In this document: piece after piece, positions 1 through 8,650 of the stretch | Layout: every line of letters begins with the position of its first letter | Position numbering within the stretch: the stretch's first letter is position 1 | Assembly: GCF_036634175.1 (NCBI RefSeq) | Contig: NZ_JAZIFX010000001.1 | Coordinates: 7,874,001-7,938,000, forward strand | Length of the DNA: 64,000 bases | Direction of reading: 5' to 3' | Source: Streptomyces sp. P9-A2 | GTDB lineage: Bacteria > Actinomycetota > Actinomycetes > Streptomycetales > Streptomycetaceae | Position numbers and translations under genes: made by a program | Notes under the pieces: model-generated | The model's database searches: none | Seen by the model: the letters and a program-made list of their open reading frames with translations, nothing else | What the model was told of the DNA's origin: nothing

Positions 1-1049
1 GTCATGCTGTCATGCCAGTTCTGGGCCTGGTCGAGCGCGGTGCGCAGCCGTTTGCAGGCCTCGGTGTGCTCCGGATCGGCTGCCCGGTTCACTTCGGCGA
101 AGTCCTCCACGGCCTGTCCGGCCAGCTCGAGCGTCCGGGCGTACTGGTCGGTGAACGACTGCCCCAGGCGAAAGTCGTCCCGGGACGCGTTCACGGTATC
201 GGTCAGGGTCCGGGCGATCCCTCGCACCTGCAGTGATATGCCGTGCAGGACGAGGAGCGCATGGCCGCCGGTTCCGGGCCGCCGGGGCCCGTGTACGGAG
301 CAGCGGAGGTTCCAGCGCAGGCTGTCCTCGGCCAGCCGCACGTGGTCCTGTGCTTCGGCGATCTCCTCCTCGAGCTGACGCGCTCTCGACAGCCAGACCC
401 GCGCGTGGCTGGTCTGCTGGTGCTGGCGCAGGCCGCGGCCCATGTCGTACAGCAGCCTGCCGGTGGCCCGGGCCAGCCGGCGCACCGCGGTCCGGGAGTC
501 GGCTACGTGCACGGGGGGCAGGATCAGGGCATGGACGGCCGTTCCCACGAGGGCGCCGGTCACGGTGGCCAGTGCCAGGAGGGCGAGGTCGCGCACCGGC
601 ATCGCCGCCGCGGCCGTCAGGGTGATCAGCGTGGTCGAGGCGACCTGGAGACGGTCGTCGAAGGCGCGGCGTCCGCGGGCCACCAGGATGATGGCCAGGA
701 CCGCCATGATGCTCCCGGCGGTGGGGCCCAGCCACCAGGCGGTGGCGAGGGCCAGGGTCACCCCGGCCACCTGGATCGCCACCCGGCGCGCGGCTTCGAT
801 CATCGAGTGGCGCACCGTCGAGGTGTTGACCACGAGCAGGGCGGTGGCGACGGCCAGGAACTGGGGCCGCCCCTGCCCCCACGGGGCGGTCGCCTGCCAG
901 GCGAGCAGAGCGGCGGTCAGGTTCTTGCCGCCGTGGGACAGGAGGTGCCCGCCCTGGCGGGCGGCCACGGATCTGACCAGGCGTGCCAGCGCCGGCCACC
1001 CGGGAGGCGGGGCAGGCGACCGCCCCTTCGAACTAGTTGAATGTTGCAC
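1..1049 (-). CDS. FUSC/aromatic acid exporter family membrane protein, cut by window start
   Basis: The minus-strand frame opens at a GTG (1047-1049) and stays open to the window edge, so the C-terminus is missing. After a short basic N-terminus come hydrophobic stretches (for example FLAVATALLVVNTSTV and GSIMAVLAIILVARGRR), then a long amphipathic region rich in Arg, Gln and Glu. This is the layout of FUSC/ArAE-type efflux proteins, which export aromatic acids or related organic acids across the inner membrane; the substrate here cannot be told. The start is uncertain because no strong ribosome binding site precedes the GTG. Family assignment is from membrane pattern and sequence character only. 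Confidence 0.66.
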   Translation of the reverse strand, partial: MQHSTSSKGRSPAPPPGWPALARLVRSVAARQGGHLLSHGGKNLTAALLAWQATAPWGQGRPQFLAVATALLVVNTSTVRHSMIEAARRVAIQVAGVTLALATAWWLGPTAGSIMAVLAIILVARGRRAFDDRLQVASTTLITLTAAAAMPVRDLALLALATVTGALVGTAVHALILPPVHVADSRTAVRRLARATGRLLYDMGRGLRQHQQTSHARVWLSRARQLEEEIAEAQDHVRLAEDSLRWNLRCSVHGPRRPGTGGHALLVLHGISLQVRGIARTLTDTVNASRDDFRLGQSFTDQYARTLELAGQAVEDFAEVNRAADPEHTEACKRLRTALDQAQNWHDSM

Positions 1050-1273
1050 GAAATAAAGAATGCCATTTTCCGCCGGGTTTGACCAATAGTGTCCCCGCGG
1101 TCTTACGGGGGTGGGTCGCGTTGGTCGCGGCCGGGCGCGGCGCCCCGAGAGGCGGAGGGGCAGGCGTGGTCGAGGCGCGATTCCACCGTGATCGGAGTGG
1201 CTCGTGCTCGTGTCGCCTGTCCGCGGGCCTCAAGGCGGCCGGGCCGATCGCCTCCCACATGCGGGGGCGGTGG

Positions 1274-1882
1274 TCAGGCGGCGCGGATCGCGGAGACGTC
1301 GAACTCCAGCTTCACCTTCTCGCCGACCAGCACGCCGCCGGTCTCCAGTACGCGGTTCCAGGTCAGGCCCCATTCGGTGCGGTCGACTGTGGTGGAGCCC
1401 TCGAAACCGGCGCGCTCGTTGCCGAAGGGATCGGTCGCCGTGCCGGTGTGGGTCAGGTCCAGGACGACCGGGCGGGTGACGCCCTTGATGCTCAGGTCGC
1501 CGCTCAGGTGGTAGGTGTCCGCGGAGAGCTGCCGCACCGAGGTGCTGCGGAAGGACAGCACGGGGTGGGCCTCGGCGTGGAAGAAGTCGGCGCTGCGCAG
1601 GTGCCGGTCGCGCTGCTCCTGGCGGGTGTCGAGGCCGGCGGCCTTGATGGTCACGTCGGCGGTGGAGCGTCCGGGGCGCTCGCCGTCCAGGTACAGGCGG
1701 CCGTCGAAGTCTTCGAAGGTGCCTCGGACCTTGGTGATCATGGCGTACCGGGCGACGAAGGCGATGCTGCTGTGCGCGGGGTCAATGGTCCAGACGCCGG
1801 TCAACCGGGCGGTGACCGGTGCGGAAACCGAGTCGGTGGCCAGGGCGGGAGCGGTGGCGCGGTGGCGGTTGAGCAGGCCCAT
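1274..1882 (-). CDS. YceI family protein
   Basis: This encodes about 202 residues. The hallmark YceI opening WTIDPAHSSIAFVARYAMITKVRGTFEDFDG is present around residues 29-59, followed by alternating beta strands and the phrase HLSGDLSIKGVTRPVVLDL. YceI proteins are lipocalin-like barrels that bind isoprenoid-type lipids; in actinomycetes they are often cytoplasmic, and no signal peptide is seen here. An upstream in-frame ATG exists, but the start at 1882 is preferred because GAAGGAC lies 5-8 bases upstream. The gene abuts the decayed ABC ATPase remnant on the same strand, whose frame reads into it. Its physiological role is unknown. Confidence 0.88.
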   Translation of the reverse strand: MGLLNRHRATAPALATDSVSAPVTARLTGVWTIDPAHSSIAFVARYAMITKVRGTFEDFDGRLYLDGERPGRSTADVTIKAAGLDTRQEQRDRHLRSADFFHAEAHPVLSFRSTSVRQLSADTYHLSGDLSIKGVTRPVVLDLTHTGTATDPFGNERAGFEGSTTVDRTEWGLTWNRVLETGGVLVGEKVKLEFDVSAIRAA

Positions 1883-1984
1883 GGGGTCGTCCTTCAAGGA
1901 GAGGGTGTGTTCCACTCCCCTCCAGCATGTTGAGGTTTGAATCAATTCCGGAGTGATTCCTGCATCCTCGACGGTCCGGCAGCC

Positions 1985-2613
1985 TGAGGACGACTTCCGC
2001 TGCCACCCCGTACACCTCGGCCGGCAGGCGGGAGGTGAGGATATCGGCGGGCGGGCCGCAGGCGGTTACTTCGCCGTCGCGCAGGACGTGGAGACGGTCG
2101 CAGTAGGAGGCGGCCAGGTTCAGGTCGTGCAGGGCGAGCAGCACGGTGGCGGGCAGTCGGCGCAGGGTGCCGAGCACGTCCAGTTGGTGCCGGATGTCGA
2201 GGTGGTCGGTGGGTTCGTCGAGGACGAGCAGGGTGGGTTGCTGGGCGAGGGCGCGGGCGATGAGCACCCGCTGGCGTTCGCCGCCGGAGAGCCGGTCGAA
2301 CCGGCGGTCGGCCAGGTGGACGGCGTCGACTGCCATGAGTGTGGAGTCGACGAGTTCGGCGTTCTCGGGGGTGTCGCCGGCGAGGAGCCGTTTGTGCGGG
2401 GTACGGCCCATCGCGACGACCTCGCGGACGGGGAGGCCGAAGTCGGCTGCCGACTCCTGCGCCACCGCCGCCACGATGCGGGCCAGTTGCCGTACCGGCA
2501 GTGACCAGGCGTCGCCTCCGTCGACGCGGACCTGGCCGGTGTCGGGACGCAGGACGCGGTAGACGGCGCGCAGGAGGCTGGACTTGCCGCTGCCGTTGGG
2601 GCCGCAGCGGCGA
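1985..2613 (-). pseudogene. FecE/FepC-like siderophore ABC ATPase remnant, broken at both ends
   Basis: All catalytic motifs of an iron-siderophore ABC ATPase are visible in one frame: Walker A GPNGSGKSS, signature LSGGERQRV, Walker B LLVLDEPTDHLD and switch His in LLALHDLNLAASYCD. The N-terminus is gone: four codons before the P-loop glycine the frame meets a TGA, and no start codon precedes Walker A. The homologous C-terminus stops near VYGVAAEVV, after which the frame runs into unrelated sequence and yceI. About 210 of the usual 260-280 residues remain. No permease or binding-protein partners are nearby. A protein starting at an internal Met would lack Walker A and be inactive. Confidence 0.8.
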
Positions 2614-2725
2614 GGTGTTCAGCAGCTCCTCGGCCTGTCGGTGGCGTTGTTCGGAGAAGAGGAAGTCGTGGAATTCGGTCCAGAAGCCATCGTCCTGGAA
2701 CCCGCTCGTCCGTGGCCTGGTGCGT
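2614..2725 (-). pseudogene. N-terminal fragment of a class I SAM methyltransferase
   Basis: A short minus-strand frame reads DGFWTEFHDFLFSEQ followed by RHRQAEELLNTSPL. This resembles the segment just before the SAM-binding glycine motif in a family of actinobacterial methyltransferases (D-x-FW-x-x-F-x-D-x-x-F-S ... SPL). It stops abruptly at SPL, where the ABC ATPase P-loop begins in another frame, and upstream it is closed by a TGA without a start codon. It is therefore a relic of roughly 33 codons left by an illegitimate junction near 2613. The call rests on a short match. Confidence 0.45.
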
Positions 2726-3259
2726 CAGTCCGGGTGGCCCGTCGCCAGGCCATCGTCGACCAGGGCGTGGCCGTCTCCTCGGGTCCGCCGACCTCGACGG
2801 GCTTCAGTACCGCCGGATCCAGGGTTTCCGTGTGCCGGGCGAAGACACGCTCCACACAACGGTGTCCGGTGTCGGCGCCGATCACCAGGTGCAGACGGTC
2901 GGGACGGCGGCGGACCTCGTACGTCGCGGTCAGGAGCTGTCGGCGTCCAGCTTCTTCGGGTCCGTGAGTGTGCCGGGCCCGATCGGCGGGCGGCCGCCCC
3001 GGCTGTTGCGCCGGAGGCGGTCGCAGACCTGGCCGGCCCGTCGGAAATGGTGCGGCCGATGCCGTGCCGCCGGAGCCGGCGGTCGCTGGCCGGGCTTCAG
3101 GACGGTGGTGGTCCGAGTGGCGGTTGTCCGATGCTCATGTTGGCGCAGCGCACGCCGATAGGCCTTCCGGGTTCGACGAGGTGCCGCACCTGTCGGGCGT
3201 GGTCATCATGGTCATCCAGCCTCGTCCGGCCATCAGGAGCGTTGGGCGGGAGGGAAGGG
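2726..3259. other. Gene-poor interval, about 530 bp
   Basis: No complete gene is recognised. A minus-strand stretch near 2730-2950 reads like protein (TYEVRRRPDRLHLVIGADTG) but has no start of its own and matches no family I can name. The last 20 bases carry the purine-rich GGGAGGGAAGGG that serves as ribosome binding site for the next gene. Confidence 0.4.
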
Positions 3260-4225
3260 ATGACCATGGAGCTGTTCCCGCCGATCCCGCTCGCCGAGTG
3301 GCGCGACACCAAAGAGACTCTCCATCGCTTCGCGCAGATCGTCGGGAAGATCCGTCTCGCCGCCAGCGCTCAGCGCAATCACTGGTGGAATGTCCCGCTG
3401 CACCTCACGGGGCGTGGCACCACCACTCGCCCGATGGGCCAGGTCGACGGCAATCCGATCTTTACGATGGACTTCGACTTTGTCGCGCATCGGCTGGTTG
3501 TTTCGACTCTGGACGGGCGGGAGATCTCCCTCCCACTCATCGGCCGGTCCGTGGCGTCCTTCTACACCACGGTCATGGGCGCGCTGGCCGCGCTGGGCGT
3601 CCGGGTGCAGCTCGCCGTACCAAGACCCTTCGACCTTCCCGACTCCGGCCGGCCGTTCGCCGAGGACACCGAGCACTCGATCTACGATCCCGCGCAGGCC
3701 AACCGCTACTGGCGGGTCCTCAGCCAGGTGGCGTCCGTACTGGAGGAATTCGCCGCAGGGTACTCGGGGAAGGTCAGCCCGGTGCACCACTTCTGGCACA
3801 CCTTCGACATCGCCCACAGCCGGTTCTCCGGGAGTCACATCGAACAGCCTCGACAGATCGACCCGGTCACCCGGGAGGCGTACTCCCGGGAAGTGATCAG
3901 TTTCGGCTTCTGGTTCGGAGACGACACCTTCCCCGAGCCCGCGTTCTACTCCTACACCGCTCCGGAGCCCGCGCACCTGGCGGAGGAGCCGCTCCGGCCC
4001 GCGGCGGCACGCTGGCTTGCCCGCGGCAACAGCCACCTGGCCGTGCTGCGGTACGACGAGGTCCGTACCGAGGCCGACCCGCGCGCTGCCGTACTTGCCT
4101 TCTACGAAAGCGCATACCGGGCCGGGGCCGGACGCGCCGGCTGGGAGATCGAGCGGATGGCATGCCCTGGCGGGGTGACGGACCCGCACCTGCGGGCCCC
4201 CGGGCCCGGTACCGCGTCCGGCTGA
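3260..4225 (+). CDS. DUF5996 family protein
   Basis: This encodes about 321 residues opening MTMELFPPIPLAEWRDTK. Family-typical phrases follow: KIRLAASAQRNHWWNVPLHLTGRG, TMDFDFVAHRLVVSTLDG, a central VHHFWHTFDIAHSRFSG and FGFWFGDDTFPEPAFYSYTAPEP. The composition matches DUF5996, a soluble family of unknown function common in actinomycetes. The start is supported by GGGAGGGAAGGG immediately upstream, although the frame is open much further 5'. The gene stands alone, converging on a leftward remnant. No catalytic motif can be named. Confidence 0.85.
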   Translation: MTMELFPPIPLAEWRDTKETLHRFAQIVGKIRLAASAQRNHWWNVPLHLTGRGTTTRPMGQVDGNPIFTMDFDFVAHRLVVSTLDGREISLPLIGRSVASFYTTVMGALAALGVRVQLAVPRPFDLPDSGRPFAEDTEHSIYDPAQANRYWRVLSQVASVLEEFAAGYSGKVSPVHHFWHTFDIAHSRFSGSHIEQPRQIDPVTREAYSREVISFGFWFGDDTFPEPAFYSYTAPEPAHLAEEPLRPAAARWLARGNSHLAVLRYDEVRTEADPRAAVLAFYESAYRAGAGRAGWEIERMACPGGVTDPHLRAPGPGTASG

Positions 4226-4229
4226 GGCC

Positions 4230-4472
4230 CGCACGCCGTCGCGGGTGACCCAGACTGCGCCGTGCTCGAGGGAGCGGACGGCGTTCTCGTTCGGTATCGC
4301 CTCGGCGCAGACGCTGCCGTCGCAGGTCATCCACGCCTGGCTGTGGTCGCCGCCGACCGGCGGGCTCAGGAGCAGCGTCGTCTTTGGCGCCGCTGTGCCC
4401 GGCGTATCCCAGACACACCACCAAGGCGGCGAGCAGGACGGCAAGGGCAGGACAGAGGACCGCGGTGCGCAT
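4230..4472 (-). pseudogene. Possible small secreted protein with a frameshift
   Basis: A minus-strand ATG at 4472 begins MRTAVLCPALAVLLAALVVCLGY, a convincing signal or anchor segment. Near 4385 coding character (GC-rich third positions, plausible residues) moves to a second frame reading LLLSPPVGGDHSQAWMTCDG and SVCAEAIPNENAVRSLEHG. One frame keeps the signal, the other keeps the Cys-containing body, which suggests one lost or gained base. No stop codon closes the second frame before the convergent DUF5996 gene. It could be a decayed secreted protein, a sequencing error, or chance. Confidence 0.35.
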
Positions 4473-4587
4473 AGTCCACCGCGGACCGTGTCCTCTGTCC
4501 TGCGCCGGCTGCGCACAGCTTTTCGTCACGAGTGATGTGAAGCGGTCCCCGTGGGAGACCTGATGGCTGGTCCCGGACTATCAGTGA

Positions 4588-4863
4588 TCATGCCCGTTTG
4601 CGCGTATCGGGATGGATGAAGGCACGGGACACCGGGTGGTTCGGGGCGCTCAGGGTGCCAGAGACGGACTCGGCGATACGCGCGCCCGGGAGCAGCCCAC
4701 GCTCGCGAGCGGCGCCCACCATGTACAGGGCGGTGCGGTCTTCGACGCCCCCGGGATCGTGGCCTTCGCGCCTGGTCCAGAAGCTCCGTTCGGAGGCGGT
4801 GAACGGTGTACCGATCCACGGAACCGAAGTATCGCCGACCAGCCCGGCGGGGGTGTTGTGCAT
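4588..4863 (-). pseudogene. N-terminal fragment of a PLP-dependent cysteine synthase-like enzyme
   Basis: From the ATG at 4863 the frame reads MHNTPAGLVGDTSVPWIGTPF, then FWTRREGHDPGGVEDRTALYM and ARERGLLPGARIAESVSGTL. This is the start of a fold-type II PLP enzyme of the cysteine synthase group: substrate loop GDTSVPW, NPGG-K-DR region (here DPGGVEDR) and SGTL. Two faults show it is dead: the PLP lysine position reads Glu, and the protein ends about 20 residues after SGTL instead of continuing for some 230 more. It sits upstream of no partner gene. Confidence 0.6.
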
Positions 4864-4971
4864 CGGGCGCTTGCCGTCGGTTCGTCCAGGCCTCGGAGAA
4901 GGCGGCCCCTGCTCGCGCTGCGCGCTTGTACGGCGATTGGCGGATGCCCTGAAGCAGGACAACTTTCCGGG

Positions 4972-5523
4972 TCACGCGGCACAGGTGCGCGCTCGGCAGG
5001 CATACGACGTAACGGACACCGTCGACAGAAGCGGTACTTTGAGGTGCCAGAAGGCTTTCACCGGTGCTGACAGAGCGTGGACGAGCACGGCCCGGGTAAC
5101 GGCCGGTTCCGTGATGGCCAGTGCGCGGTCCATGTCGGGCGGCAGGCTGTTCAGCCAATGCGTGATCCGTTGGCAGAGCTGGCGCACGGACTCGCCTCCG
5201 TGGGGCGTGGCATCCGGGTCCGTCAACCAGGCGGAGAACCCGTAGGGGTCGGTAGCGGCGACTTCGGCGGCTGTGCGGCCGTGCCACTTGCCGTAGTCAA
5301 AGCCGCGTAGCGCAGGCTCGAGTGTGGTCTTGAGGGCCAGAGCGTGAGCAGTCCGGGCGCAGCGGGTCGAAGGTGCCCGGACGGCCACCGAGTACCGGGG
5401 CAGGGCTGTTCCGGTGGCGCCTGCCTCAGACGGACCGCGCTCATTCGGGGCATCGTCATCGAAGATTGCCTCGCTGGTGTCGTCCCCGGCGGTCGCGCAC
5501 AGAAGCGTCAGGCAGATCGTCAT
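4972..5523 (-). CDS. Histidine phosphatase superfamily protein with degenerate active site
   Basis: The 183-residue protein starts at ATG 5523 behind GGAAGGGG. The fold signature is readable: a short first strand MTICLTLLCATAG, Arg-rich middle SVAVRAPSTRCARTAHAL, then EPALRGFDYGKWHGRTAAEV, GGESVRQLCQRITHWL and a C-terminal TRAVLVHALSAPVKAFWHL. In active members the first strand ends in RHG or a Cys-His pair and the late strand in a His before the acidic turn; here these read LLCATAG and ITEPAVTR, so both catalytic histidines appear absent. It may be a pseudoenzyme or a decaying gene. It is divergent from the response regulator across about 320 bp. Confidence 0.6.
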   Translation of the reverse strand: MTICLTLLCATAGDDTSEAIFDDDAPNERGPSEAGATGTALPRYSVAVRAPSTRCARTAHALALKTTLEPALRGFDYGKWHGRTAAEVAATDPYGFSAWLTDPDATPHGGESVRQLCQRITHWLNSLPPDMDRALAITEPAVTRAVLVHALSAPVKAFWHLKVPLLSTVSVTSYACRARTCAA

Positions 5524-5845
5524 GGCTGATCCCCTTCCTGCCCGGCAGCGGGCCGACTGGTGCGGGACGGCCGAAATTCCGTGGAGCCGGTGGCGTGGCA
5601 CGGAGCTTTTGCGTCTGTCGCCAGTCGGTTGATCAGGCGGGCGGACTTGGTAGCGGTATGCGGAACTCCCACCTCCACAGTCAGGCAAAGCTGCGCATGG
5701 CAACCATCCGGCACCTGTCCGGAACCGACCCCGCCGACTGGCTGGCACGTTCCCGTCACCCGGCCGCATCCAGTGTCGGCCACCCACGGGACCGACCTCG
5801 CGTGGTACGAATCGGACAGTGGGCCCGATGGCGAGTGGAGCACGC

Positions 5846-6511
5846 GTGATCCGGGTAATGGTGGTCGACGACGAGGCACTGATCCGTACGGGCTTCCAGC
5901 ACATCCTCGAAGCGACCGACGGCATCGAGGTCGTGGCGGCGGTTCCCGGCGGCCAGGCGGTCCGAACGGCGAAGGAGAAACGCCCCGACGTCGTGCTGCT
6001 GGACATCCGGATGCCTGACGTGGACGGCCTCACCGTCCTGGCCGACCTCCTTCGGCTGCCGCACCCACCGGTGGTGGCCATGCTCACGACGTTCGACATG
6101 GACGAGTACGTCGCCACGGCACTCCGGTCGGGCGCCGCCGGCTTCCTGCTCAAGGACACCGACCCGGATCAACTGCCCTACCTGGTGCGGACCCTGGCCG
6201 GCGGCGGCACCGTTCTGTCGTCCAAGGTCACCCGGACCGTCGTAGACGGCTATCTGAACTCCGGCCTGCAGGAAGACGCCGCCCGCAGCCTCGCCCCGCT
6301 GACCGACCGCGAGCGCGCCGTACTCGCCTTCATCGCCGAGGGACTGTCCAACACCGACATCGCCGCACGGATGCACCTGAGCACCGGCACGGTCAAGGAC
6401 CATGTGAGCGCCATCCTCACCAAGCTGGAAGTGGGCAGCCGCGTTCAGGCCGCCCTGCTCGCGGAACGAGCCGGCCTGCTCAAGCCGCCGCGGGACCAGA
6501 AGAGGTCATGA
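5846..6511 (+). CDS. NarL/LuxR-type response regulator
   Basis: A receiver domain (VMVVDDEALIRTGFQHIL, phosphoacceptor Asp about residue 53 in LLDIRMPDVDG, conserved T in AMLTTFD, K in GFLLKDT) is followed by a LuxR-type helix-turn-helix at the C-terminus (LTDRERAVLAFIAEGLSNTDIAARMHLSTGTVKDHVSAIL). The start is set at GTG 5846, with GGAG five bases upstream; an in-frame ATG at 5828 is the alternative. It overlaps the downstream sensor kinase by ATGA, so the two are translationally coupled. The regulon is unknown; no operator could be assigned. Confidence 0.93.
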   Translation: MIRVMVVDDEALIRTGFQHILEATDGIEVVAAVPGGQAVRTAKEKRPDVVLLDIRMPDVDGLTVLADLLRLPHPPVVAMLTTFDMDEYVATALRSGAAGFLLKDTDPDQLPYLVRTLAGGGTVLSSKVTRTVVDGYLNSGLQEDAARSLAPLTDRERAVLAFIAEGLSNTDIAARMHLSTGTVKDHVSAILTKLEVGSRVQAALLAERAGLLKPPRDQKRS

Positions 6512-7611
6512 GCACTCGCCGCCTGCCCGCCCCGCTGCTGGACGCCGCCCTCGTCGGAGTCTCACTGATCGATGTCTGGGGCCATGTCGACACCTCCGAG
6601 CCGCTGCGCATGGTCTGCGCCCTGGCCGCTGCCTTCGCTCTTCTCCTGCGCCGTCGTCTGCCGCTGCTCACGTTCCTGCTCACCCTTCCCGCAGTCCTCG
6701 TCTCCGACGCGGTTTTCGCCGCCCTGGCCGCGCTGTACACGCTCGCCTCACTCACCCGCCGCCGCACCCTGCTGGCCGTCTGCGCCGTAGCGTTCACCCT
6801 CAGCGACATGACCTCTTTTCCGTCGCCGGACTTCGACTTCTCGACACCGTCGACCTTTGTCACCCTGGGCTACACAGCGGCGACGGCGGCCGCACCCGTC
6901 TTCCTCGGCCAACTCGTCCAGACCCGGCGTGATCTGTCGTTGCGACTCGTCGAGATCTCCCAGGCACGCGACCACGAGCGGCAGCTGACGGCCCAGACCG
7001 TGCTGGCCAAGGAACGCACGACACTCGCCCGCGAAATGCATGACGTGGTCTCCCACCAGGTCAGCCTCATCGCGGTGCAGGCCGGAGTGCTCCAGGTCGG
7101 CAGCCGGGACGCCGAAGTGAAACAAGCCGCAGCCACGATCCGCAGACTGAGCGTGCAGACCCTGGACGAACTGCGGCACATGGTCAGCGTCCTGCGGGCT
7201 TCCGGGGGCCGCCCCACGGAACTCATCCCACAGCCCTCCCTGGCCGACATCCCTCAGCTGGTCGACAACAGCGGCATCGAGGCCGAGCTGCACACGGACC
7301 TGTCCGGCAGCCTTCCACCGCCGGTCCAGCGTGCCATCTACCGCACCGTCCAGGAGGCGCTGACCAACGTGCGCAAGCACGCCTCCGGCGCGACAGCGGT
7401 CGTCCGCATCCGCCACGAGAACACAACCGTCCGTGTCACCGTCACCAATACGGCACCGACCCGGCCCGCTCTGCCCCTTCCCAGTGCCAACTACGGCTTG
7501 GTCGGGCTGCGTCAGCGTGCCGAGCTGCTCGGTGGAACGGTCACCTGCGGCCCCACCACAGACGGCGGCTACCAACTGTGCCTGGAACTTCCGGTCGACG
7601 GCACGTGGTGA
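6508..7611 (+). CDS. Sensor histidine kinase, NarX/DesK-like (HisKA_3)
   Basis: The 367-residue protein has about four N-terminal membrane helices (residues 10-135), a linker, a HisKA_3 dimerisation box with phosphoacceptor His about 178 in LAREMHDVVSHQVSL, and an HATPase_c domain (YRTVQEALTNVRKHASGA, then NYGLVGLRQRAELLGG). It is the cognate partner of the overlapping response regulator. The small extracytoplasmic portion gives no clue to the signal; such kinases often sense the membrane itself. It ends convergently with the BtrH-like gene about 50 bp away. Confidence 0.93.
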   Translation: MSTRRLPAPLLDAALVGVSLIDVWGHVDTSEPLRMVCALAAAFALLLRRRLPLLTFLLTLPAVLVSDAVFAALAALYTLASLTRRRTLLAVCAVAFTLSDMTSFPSPDFDFSTPSTFVTLGYTAATAAAPVFLGQLVQTRRDLSLRLVEISQARDHERQLTAQTVLAKERTTLAREMHDVVSHQVSLIAVQAGVLQVGSRDAEVKQAAATIRRLSVQTLDELRHMVSVLRASGGRPTELIPQPSLADIPQLVDNSGIEAELHTDLSGSLPPPVQRAIYRTVQEALTNVRKHASGATAVVRIRHENTTVRVTVTNTAPTRPALPLPSANYGLVGLRQRAELLGGTVTCGPTTDGGYQLCLELPVDGTW

Positions 7612-7660
7612 GCGGGCGAGCCCGAGTGGTCCGGTGCGTTGAGGCCGGTGGAACGACTCG

Positions 7661-8650
7661 TCAGCACTGGAGCAGGCTGAGTTCCTGCATCGCATCGCGT
7701 TCGATGCGCGAGAGCTCGTGGAGGAGGGTGCCGGCCTGCACGAGGTTTTTCGCGTCGCCGGATTCGCCTGCTGTCGCGACGAGTGCGGCCACCTGTGTCC
7801 AGAGGGTGGCGGCCTCGGTATACAGGGTGTGGCCGGTGCGCAGGTGGCTGCTGTCGATCAGCTGGGCGCACTCGGCGAGGAAGTCCCGGTAGAGATTGCG
7901 GAACAGGGCGCCGCCGGTGCCGGCCCTCTCCAAGAGGGCGGCGGCCCGTGGCAGGTCCTCCTGCGGATTGTCGCTGCGCTGCAGCCACTTCGGCACTTGC
8001 TCGGCGGTCTTCTCGATGCCCCGGTGGCCCAGGTTCGCGATGGGTGGGTTCAGGAAGGCGTCGGCGCAGGTCTTGATCGCGGGGATGATCCGGTCCTGCG
8101 GTGGCGTCGGGCTGCTGGGCGCTGTGAGGGTGAAGGAGCGGTGCTTGGCGGTCATGGGGCCGCGCTCGGCCCTGGCTCTGGCCAGGCCTGCGAGGCTGGT
8201 GGAGACGGCTCCGCCCTGCGGGTCGGTGTCCACCAGGTAGGCGTCCTGTTCGTCGTAGCCGTACATGGCCACGACGTGCCCGCCGAAGTGCACCTTGGTG
8301 CTGAAGTAGTCCAGGTGGTAGCTGTCGAGTTGCAGGCCGACCGGCCGACCGGCGTCGATGGGTGCCGCCACGTTCTGCCATGCCTTGCGCGGGGAGGTGG
8401 TCTCCCCGATCAGCAGCTCGAGTCCGAGGGCGCCGGCCAGGTTCCTGGTGAGTTCGAACGGCTTGACCCGGCCTCCCAGGAAGGGAAAACCCATGGCTTT
8501 GCTGTCCCAGTAGATGAAGGACAGCCCGGAGCCGAGCCCGAACAGCATGGGCTCGGACAAGTCCAGTCCCTCATGCCGCAGCAGCACGCCCAGCGCCGTC
8601 GTCTCACAGTGCTGCATGCCGCGGACAGCGATGTCTTTCACCATGGCCAT
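7661..8650 (-). CDS. BtrH N-terminal domain / DUF4872 protein
   Basis: The 329-residue protein begins MAMVKDIAVRGMQHCETTALGVLL, with Cys about residue 15 in the QHCETT box typical of BtrH-like, papain-fold proteins. It continues through GLGSGLSFIYWD and GGHVVAMYGYDEQDAYLVDTDPQGG, giving a Cys-His pair suited to acyl-transfer or amide chemistry. The C-terminal half matches the DUF4872 pattern. BtrH itself transfers an acyl side chain in butirosin synthesis, but here no antibiotic genes are adjacent, so the role is open. The start is chosen at 8650, behind GGGAGGGAGGAG. It converges on the two-component operon. Confidence 0.8.
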   Translation of the reverse strand: MAMVKDIAVRGMQHCETTALGVLLRHEGLDLSEPMLFGLGSGLSFIYWDSKAMGFPFLGGRVKPFELTRNLAGALGLELLIGETTSPRKAWQNVAAPIDAGRPVGLQLDSYHLDYFSTKVHFGGHVVAMYGYDEQDAYLVDTDPQGGAVSTSLAGLARARAERGPMTAKHRSFTLTAPSSPTPPQDRIIPAIKTCADAFLNPPIANLGHRGIEKTAEQVPKWLQRSDNPQEDLPRAAALLERAGTGGALFRNLYRDFLAECAQLIDSSHLRTGHTLYTEAATLWTQVAALVATAGESGDAKNLVQAGTLLHELSRIERDAMQELSLLQC

